A stretch of 64,000 nt of DNA from Pleodorina starrii (lineage: Eukaryota; Chlorophyta; Chlorophyceae; Chlamydomonadales; Volvocaceae), in NCBI GenBank assembly GCA_030267565.1, contig BRXU01000022.1:1942001-2006000 (forward strand). The letters are read 5' to 3'. Made by a program: the position numbers and the translations under genes. Position 1 is the stretch's first letter. Each line of letters begins with the position of its first letter. Below, in pieces: positions 57,901 to 64,000 of the stretch. The notes beneath the pieces were generated by a model, which made no database searches, was not told where the DNA came from, and saw only the letters and a program-made list of their open reading frames with translations.

Positions 57901-60900
57901 AGAGGGAGAGGGCACCAGAGGTGCCAGAGTAAATGCGATGCATGGCCGGAGGGGATGACACAGATGGCCAGAGGGGGAGGAGTGGGTGAAGCATAGCAGT
58001 TCGGACAGGCACGCTGACAGACCAGCATGTGGCATACGGCGGCAGGTCTGTGTCTGTGCGCGCCAGGAGAAGTGTGGGAGAAGGGGGTATGAGCGCCAGG
58101 GTGGGAAAGCGTGGCACAAGGCAAGGCAAGGCAGGCTAGTAAGCAAGAGGCCAATGGCGCAGGCATGACGTTGGGTGGCAGCCTACGCACTCCCGAACAC
58201 AGAAAGCATGTGAACGCGGGAAACAGCACAACGGTCAGCACGAGGAGCGGTGGCGGCAGGGGAGGGGCGCGAGCCTCGGCGCCTCCCAGCGCCCCAGGGA
58301 TCGCGTCCGCTCCATCTCTCTCGGGGGCAAGGGCCCCACTGGATGGGACATCGGAACGGCGCAAACCCCTCGGACCCTTCCCCTCTTTCCCACATCGCCC
58401 AAGGTCAGTCCGGCATGACTGCCGCCATGCTCTCTTAAGGCCCCATCGTGCCGTCCAGCCATTCACGTGTTCAAACCAGCCAAGAGGCGAGGGCAAAGGA
58501 GCTCCTTTCTCCGCAATGCCCGGCTCCGAGGGGCCCTCTGCTCCCACACGAGCCCTCAGCCCCTCACCCGGCCGCCCGTCCGCTCACCTGTACGAGTCCT
58601 GGGACACGGGGATCCACAGATACGACCTGACCTCGGTAGCGATGCAGGGAAATGGTGTGAAAGGGAGGAAGGCGAGGCGGTCAGCACGGATCTTCCCTAA
58701 AGCTGGGGCCCCGGGAAGGACTTGGTCTTTAGGTGCAAGGGGACAAGAAGGGCAGGCGAAAGCCGAGCGCGGGTCGTGTGAAAGGCCAAGCCTGCCTTGA
58801 TGCTGCCCCCGACAGGGGGGAGCAGCAGACGCGCGTGTGGGCTGCTGATCCGACCAACTGCAAGGTCCGAACACGCCCCCCTTTTTGCAGCCCCCCTTTT
58901 TCCCGTTTTGCAGTCCCGCTTTCTGATTGAGATAAGCGAGAGCGGGACCAGACCTGCCATTTCCCCCGCCCCGGTGGTGGTCTGGGGTTCTGTAGGCAAC
59001 GGCGCGTCCTCTCCGCTAAAAGAAACCACCCCGCCCCGCAAAAAGAAACCCAACCCTAACCCCATTCAGCTCGGCCATCTCATCTCCGCGCCTGCATCCC
59101 TGCACCCCCCATCACCCCCATCTGCAGGACCGCATCTTCCCTCCCACGACCCGCCCTCGCCAAGGCTCCTTCCTCACCCTGCTTCCCGCCTCCAACCAGA
59201 CTGTGGTGGTCTCCTCCCCCCCTGCACAACGCAACGCAACACGACCCCTCCCTCGACCCAAACCACCGCACCGGGACCAACACCCTGCCCCCCCTCCCGC
59301 TTCTACCCCCCCCCCTTTCCCCTGCACACCTGATGTTGTTGATGAAGCCCACCACGCCTCCGCCCGCCCCTCCCTGGAAGAACACCGCCGCCAGGTACAA
59401 CACCACCCAGGGCCACACCAGCGCGCCGAAGCTGAGACCCTCCGGATCCGAGCCACTCGGGCCCGGAGCCGAGCCCGACTCCAGGGCCGGCCCCGGCCAC
59501 CAGCCCGCGCCTGCGCCCGCCAGCAGCCGACCCAGGCCCAGGTCCAGACCCAGGCCCCGGTTCGCGTCCGGCTGCTGCGACACGCCCCCTCCCCCGGCGC
59601 CGCTGCCTGCCGCCAGTCGGTCGACGACCTTCTTGTAGAGTATAGGCACCGCCAGGTTGAGGAAGCGCATCGCCACCAGCAGCAGCAGGCAGGCCACCGC
59701 ACGCGCCTGCAGCCAGAACGACTCGGGCCACACGTACGCACATGCTTCCACGAACAGGCTGATCCAGGTGGTCTTGTCGGCGTCGTCGCCGTCACCGGTG
59801 GAGGCGGCGCCGCCGGGCGGCGGCTTTCCGCTGCCGCCAGCGGCGGAGCCGCCGGCGGCCTCGGCCTCTGGCAGGTGCTGGTACGCTCCGAGACCGTCTG
59901 GGCCTGCTGCTCCGCCGCCGCCCAGGAGGAAGCCGAGCTGCGCCTGCAGGGCTGCGGGTGATGGCCCCCGGGCTGCGCGGGCGAAGCCCAGCCAGCTGAT
60001 GACGGCGGCCACGACGACCTGCAGCATGTCGGTCCAGATGGAGGCCTTGATGTACGGCAGGGGGATGCCGTGGGTGTCGAAGTACAGGCGGAAGTGGGAG
60101 TAGAGGCTGCGGGGGCGGGGGGGGGGCGGGAAGGGGGAGATGGCGGGAGTTAGGGTTTTTTAGGGTCGCGGCCGGTTGGAGATCGTTTGAAACTAGTTAT
60201 CGAGCGGAGCACGATGGCCGACCAGCGGTCGTGAAGCTGCCGATGCTGCCGCAGCCAGTGTCGGGGCTGTACCGGGAAAGGCTGCACGAGTATCCGTGAA
60301 CTGACCTTCGCTTCCCTCGCGTGACCAACTGCCCTATGTTTCGTCGCCATCCAGGCCAGTTCCAAGACAGCTGGCCAAGGGTTCATGTCTTCCGCGGGTC
60401 CTTCGTCAAATATGTCATACCGGGTAAGACGTGCCGAGCAAGACGAGCTGCACGTGAGCCCGCCAAACTGGGCCCGCCATCGCGTGCACCTGTTGCCGCC
60501 CGTGCTTTCCAACTCACATTCCCAGCCTACCTCCTCGGCCCCGCGCCCCCGGCCGCACCTGATGCAGTACACCAGGGTGGTCGGAATGGTGGCGATCCGG
60601 AAGTCCACGCTGACCATAAGCCTTCCCGTGTAGATGGCGAAGGCAGCGATAGTGCCCCATACCAGAGAAAGACAAGCGTGGTAGACGATGTGAAATGGCC
60701 AAGCACGCAGCAGAACCAGGCCCACAGCGAAGTGAATCGCGTGCGTGCCGCACAGGAACAGCGCAGCGGCAATGTAGGAGCCATTCAGACCGCTGATGCC
60801 CTTGCGCAGCCGGCCATGCACTCTAAGCTGCTGGATTGCAGCCAACCGGGTGCCTTGGGCCAGCAGCACGATGAGCGACGTGGCAAGGAGGAGCGTAGAT

Positions 60901-61001
60901 GACAAGGTTTCGAAAGTACAGGGCGAGAACAAGGGGCCCAGCAAGCCGGCATCTGATAGAGTGCCACACCACTGCATCCCGTGTCCGGTAGCAAGAGACA
61001 T
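46319..61001 (-). CDS. HMT1: ABCB6/HMT1-type half ABC transporter
   Basis: Seventeen exons, all phases agree, 1065 residues: 61001-60559, 60106-59330, 58626-58588, 57830-57677, 57189-57031, 55266-55199, 54479-54337, 53539-53418, 52862-52775, 52243-52093, 51637-51538, 50793-50722, 50540-50481, 49330-49222, 48491-48445, 47957-47763, 46789-46319. Residues 1-148 are an extra N-terminal membrane domain, as in ABCB6/HMT1. A Gly/Ala-rich loop interrupts the next segment. The core membrane domain has the family signatures [40 protein letters not shown] and [18 protein letters not shown]. ATPase: Walker [10 protein letters not shown] (700-708), Q-loop VPQDTVLF, signature LSGGEKQ (805-811), Walker B MLVLDE (829-830), H-loop His861. 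It is a half transporter that must dimerise. Relatives move heavy-metal thiol complexes or porphyrins at vacuole or mitochondrion. The last 156 residues are an unusual Ala/Gly/Ser-rich tail ending RGKSRKGRR. The last three exons lie in triplicated DNA. Confidence 0.92.
50292..50364. repeat. Three interlocking inverted repeats in a transporter intron
   Basis: CCGTCTCATCCGG (50292-50304) pairs with 50315-50327. ATCCGGGCCCCATACCCC (50299-50316) pairs with 50329-50346. GGGGTATGGGG-type sequence (about 50327-50339) pairs with 50351-50364. Mutually exclusive stems, in the 1.1-kb intron between exons 13 and 14. Confidence 0.85.
52029..52091. repeat. CCCCAATG/CCCCGATG tandem repeat
   Basis: Short units directly downstream (transporter sense) of the Walker A exon donor, within the intron. 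Confidence 0.75.
54302..54336. repeat. CCCCTCAC 8-bp repeats at a splice donor
   Basis: On the minus strand this reads as repeated GTGAGGGG, so the transporter exon 7 donor (GTGAGG at 54336) is followed by several decoy donors. Confidence 0.75.
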
Positions 61002-64000
61002 TCTTCCCAGTTGCTGTGTGAAAGCGCCGAGATGGAAGCGTTGGCCACACGCCGCACGCCCGACAACATAAGCTTTTTTATAATGTGAAAACAAGTAGCC
61101 TATAAAGTTAACCTCTGGCCGTGATTCTCTCCGCCACTGTTAAGCGGCCTTGGCCGTTGGCGCGACGAGTGCCCTTCTGTACGAAATTGCCGGAATGACA
61201 CCGTTTTCAGGCCAGGCGTAAGGCGTGATATACAAATGTCAAGGTGATCAAGCACTTTGGTCGAAAATGCGTGATCAACGGAGCTAATTTCATGAATGAT
61301 ACGAGCACGACACCGTTACAACCGCCTCGTGATCGCTACCTCCCTTTTCAGGTGCCTGTAACTTCAGTTGGCACCCCCTACCTGCACCGATATTCGTTCT
61401 CGCACTGCTCCGCGAACCTTCAAAGTGCGTAGCCCAGCGAGCGCCCCTCTCCTTGGGCGCTTTTTCCCTCTTGTTCCAACCAGTGTTTGTGTTGGCGCGC
61501 ACCTAAGCCCGCCGGGGTCGCGCTACGATATCGAGTGCAGCTCATACATGAACTGAACGCACCCCTGTCACTATGAATACCCCGGGGAGCTCTGGTGATC
61601 CGCTGCGTGTCCGGGACTACGGTGGGACCTGCGTGGTTTAACCGGTTGCTGCCGCCCACCACCGGATCAGTCAAGAAGATACGTGGGGCGCCGCCATGGA
61701 GCTTGAAAGCGCACCGAACGTATCCTGCCTGGTCTGCCTTTCACGCTCTGTATAGTATTGTCTAGCGTGCGCCCATCGCCTCCAGACCTGCTCGCGGCGC
61801 GCCCAGACCCCAGAGGCACCCAGCTAGCAAGATACGGTAGTCAAGTCCAAGAGCTCATAGGGTGCATAGCCGCACAGATGGAGCCTTGGCGAAGGGTGCG
61901 GACTTCAGACGAAGTCACCTGGGAACGGGCCGGCAGGTGCCCTGCTTCGGTGACGGTACGTCACGACTAACACACACGTTTAAGCTCAGTACCATTGTGG
62001 AGGCTTCCACAGCACCCGGTTGCGCATGGACGGTTGGTCGTTGGTATAACGGACTAACGGTAGATGCAGTGCCGGGTGGGAGCGTTTGCTTCAACCGTAT
62101 ACCGGTACTGCTAGAGCGCATGACGTCAAACACATATCTAGTAACCCATACACTGCAGATGTTGATGGTCCTGCGGGAAATGTCGCCAGAGGAAGGCCAC
62201 GTTAGCATTAAGTTGCTCCTAGTGGTAAACCTCGGTCTGGTCCAGGCCGGGCGGCACTCGCTGGTTGCAGCTCCCGGATCGCTGTCAGGTACCGGACAGT
62301 ATGCTGGCGCGCTGATTTCGTGGCAGGCAGGGGGCCCGTCGGTTCCTTGGGGGCCGCGCGGCTTCCACCCTGGTCGCGGGTCCAGGGTTTACCTCCCACC
62401 GAGTTCGCTGGTTTCTGTCTGAGTGCTGCTGTGTTTCCTGGGCTGGCTGGCAAGGCTTTCCCCCCAGTTGCTTCCGGGGGCGCAGTGGCGCTACCCTCGG
62501 GTCTGGAGCCCACGGCAACATCATCTTATCGGTAGTACTTACAGAGGTTAAGCTAGCCACAGCCGCAGCCAGGAGAGCGCGCCTGTGCCGTAAACGGTGC
62601 GCAGCTCGCGCGCCTTAGAGCCGATGTTACGACATACGACGTAAACGGCTCGAAGTATCGCAAATCAACACCCACGGAAGCCAGCGACCTGCGTGGACAA
62701 GTCTTTGCGTGCAAAGCTCCATCCGGGGGCGATATTCCTCCGCATACCTCTGCCTGGAAGCAATTGCAATGGAGCCAACGGAGTCTGGTAACGTCGGCGC
62801 ATGCCGTACTCCGAGGTATTCGGTTGCAAAAAGGTGCAGCGGGGAGCTGGACGAGCAAGGCTCAGCCCGCACAGGCGTCTCAGGAGGGTGGGTGGGTGGG
62901 CTTGGGTGATGATGGCGCGCGACCACCTTCCTGCGCACCATTTGATTGCTAAAGAAGGCCCAATCATCGCCCAAGTTCGTGGAAGCGTGTCCTGATCATG
63001 TGTAACAACGGTACAAGCCGTCGGTCATTAAGCCGCCCCTTGCTAAATTACGCCGGTGGGACGAGATGCAAACCGACTTTCCAATGATCCCCCCCTACAA
63101 ACGAACCATGGCACCCGCACCGAACGCGGACAATTCTCCGCCATACATCACAGGCTGTCATTGCCTACAGCCGTATGTTCGCGGCTTACACCGCGCCGCA
63201 AGTACATGGTCGTCGGTTACGGCGGGCATGACCCAGCAGACATCATAGCTTGCTGAGGGAAGACTACCGTACCGTATGTTGTAGCGGGCAGTTGTGTGTG
63301 AATGAAGCACACAGACTGGAGGTCAGTTTCGCTGAAGACTGGCGCATAGTCAAGGCGCTGCAAGCGAGGGCCATAGCGGACGCCGTGCGTCCAGGCCAGT
63401 CTCAGCAGCGACTTGCAAACTACATGCACAATCACAGCGAGGCGTTGCACCTACCCGGAAACAAGCTGGTGGCGTGGCGTGTTCCTCTGCAACCGCACAG
63501 AGGCATGCCTGACGGCGCGTATGATTGCTTGGCGTTACCGCCTGGCGTCGGGTGCGACGCTTAGGACACCCCGAACCGTGCTACTCTCGAAACGTGTTTG
63601 CTGAAAACACGCGAGCCCTGTAACGACCTCTGCTGGCCGCATACACTGCGAAGGTTGCCTGCGACCCACACCGCACACCCGTCTCCTGCCCATGCGACCA
63701 CCCCACTACATTACCCGGAGAGCTAGCGGCTTCACTCGTGATTGGGCTACGGGATATGCCAGGCCGGCGGGTGACGACTCATGGGTCGCGTTCCCGTTTC
63801 AGGACTGCTAATCAGCTGTTAGGCGCGGGAGCTACGAGCCCGTTGCCTACTGTGATGTCCAGCGCATCCAACGTATCCAAGGTTATCCCTGAATTTAATA
63901 CGGCGTTGTATTGGTTGCGCCAGCAGTCTTGGCGGGCAGCCTATCGGACAGGAAACCGCCGTCCGGCATCCGTACAGGCTTACCCACCTTACTAAGGAAG
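61002..64000. other. Intergenic with weak coding candidates
   Basis: Lower GC than the coding regions. It includes the transporter promoter at the left. A plus-strand frame at 61758-61956, ending before GTACGTC, and short phase-0 blocks after it (from about 61990 and 62158) could be exons, but similar chains arise by chance. A plus-strand frame 63250-63564 (104 codons, TAG) has balanced composition and may be a terminal exon. No family recognised for any. Confidence 0.35.

Noticed and set aside
60150..60421. Extension of the transporter first exon through [14 protein letters not shown] and onward, or a separate exon there
   Set aside because: The frame is open, but including it as an exon ending at GTCAGT breaks the phase into the next exon; the direct splice 60559 to 60106 fits.
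63217..63450. Minus-strand LDYAPVFSETDLQS-like sequence reminiscent of a retroelement reverse transcriptase
   Set aside because: No catalytic motif or further polymerase blocks, and the opposite strand reads better.

Overview
The window looks like nuclear DNA of a volvocine green alga (Chlamydomonas/Gonium/Volvox group). Coding exons are GC-rich and broken by many short GT-AG introns, simple repeats and low-complexity Ala/Gln/Gly tracts are common, and it encodes a VFL1/LRRCC1-type basal-body protein and a TSET/TPLATE-type small chain. There is no bacterial gene organisation and no CRISPR. Most genes are split, so I built models by hand: I translated exons and required donor, acceptor and intron phase to agree along each chain. 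Exon coordinates are in the entries. Start codons and untranslated regions are the least certain parts.

Layout. 1-9.8 kb is gene-poor: a tiny two-exon ORF on the minus strand, an acidic-protein gene (plus, 2.9-4.4 kb), and a tentative six-exon gene (plus, 5.9-7.5 kb) whose second exon is split by a 246-bp hAT-type MITE with a perfect 8-bp target duplication. A 77-bp near-perfect palindrome follows. 9.8-12.3 kb holds a single-exon protein with a C-terminal J domain (minus). 14.5-21.9 kb is a 12-exon LRR/coiled-coil gene of 1192 codons matching VFL1/LRRCC1 (minus). 23.2-24.3 kb is a six-exon longin-type small chain closest to the TSET subunit TSTS/LOLITA (minus). 24.8-25.2 kb is a small two-helix membrane protein with an apparent 1-nt frameshift (minus), divergent from a seven-exon coiled-coil gene (plus, 25.5-27.5 kb). 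28.0-29.3 kb is an ankyrin-repeat protein (minus). 29.8-33.6 kb is a six-exon radical-SAM ArsS gene (minus), divergent from a six-exon gene of unknown function (plus, 34.1-36.6 kb).

37.9-61.0 kb is dominated by one minus-strand gene: a 17-exon ABCB6/HMT1-type half ABC transporter (1065 codons, all phases consistent). Its last three exons lie in a 3694-bp unit repeated three times head to tail and almost identical. Only the copy nearest the gene body can serve as the 3' end; the other two are orphan gene tails. 61.0-64.0 kb has no gene I can support firmly.

Functional themes, by inference only: basal body/cilia (VFL1), endocytic membrane traffic (TSET small chain), and metal/metalloid handling (HMT1-like transporter and ArsS, unlinked genes about 13 kb apart). 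Nothing shows that the neighbours form a pathway. The most striking structures are the triplicated transporter tail and the MITE inside a coding exon.
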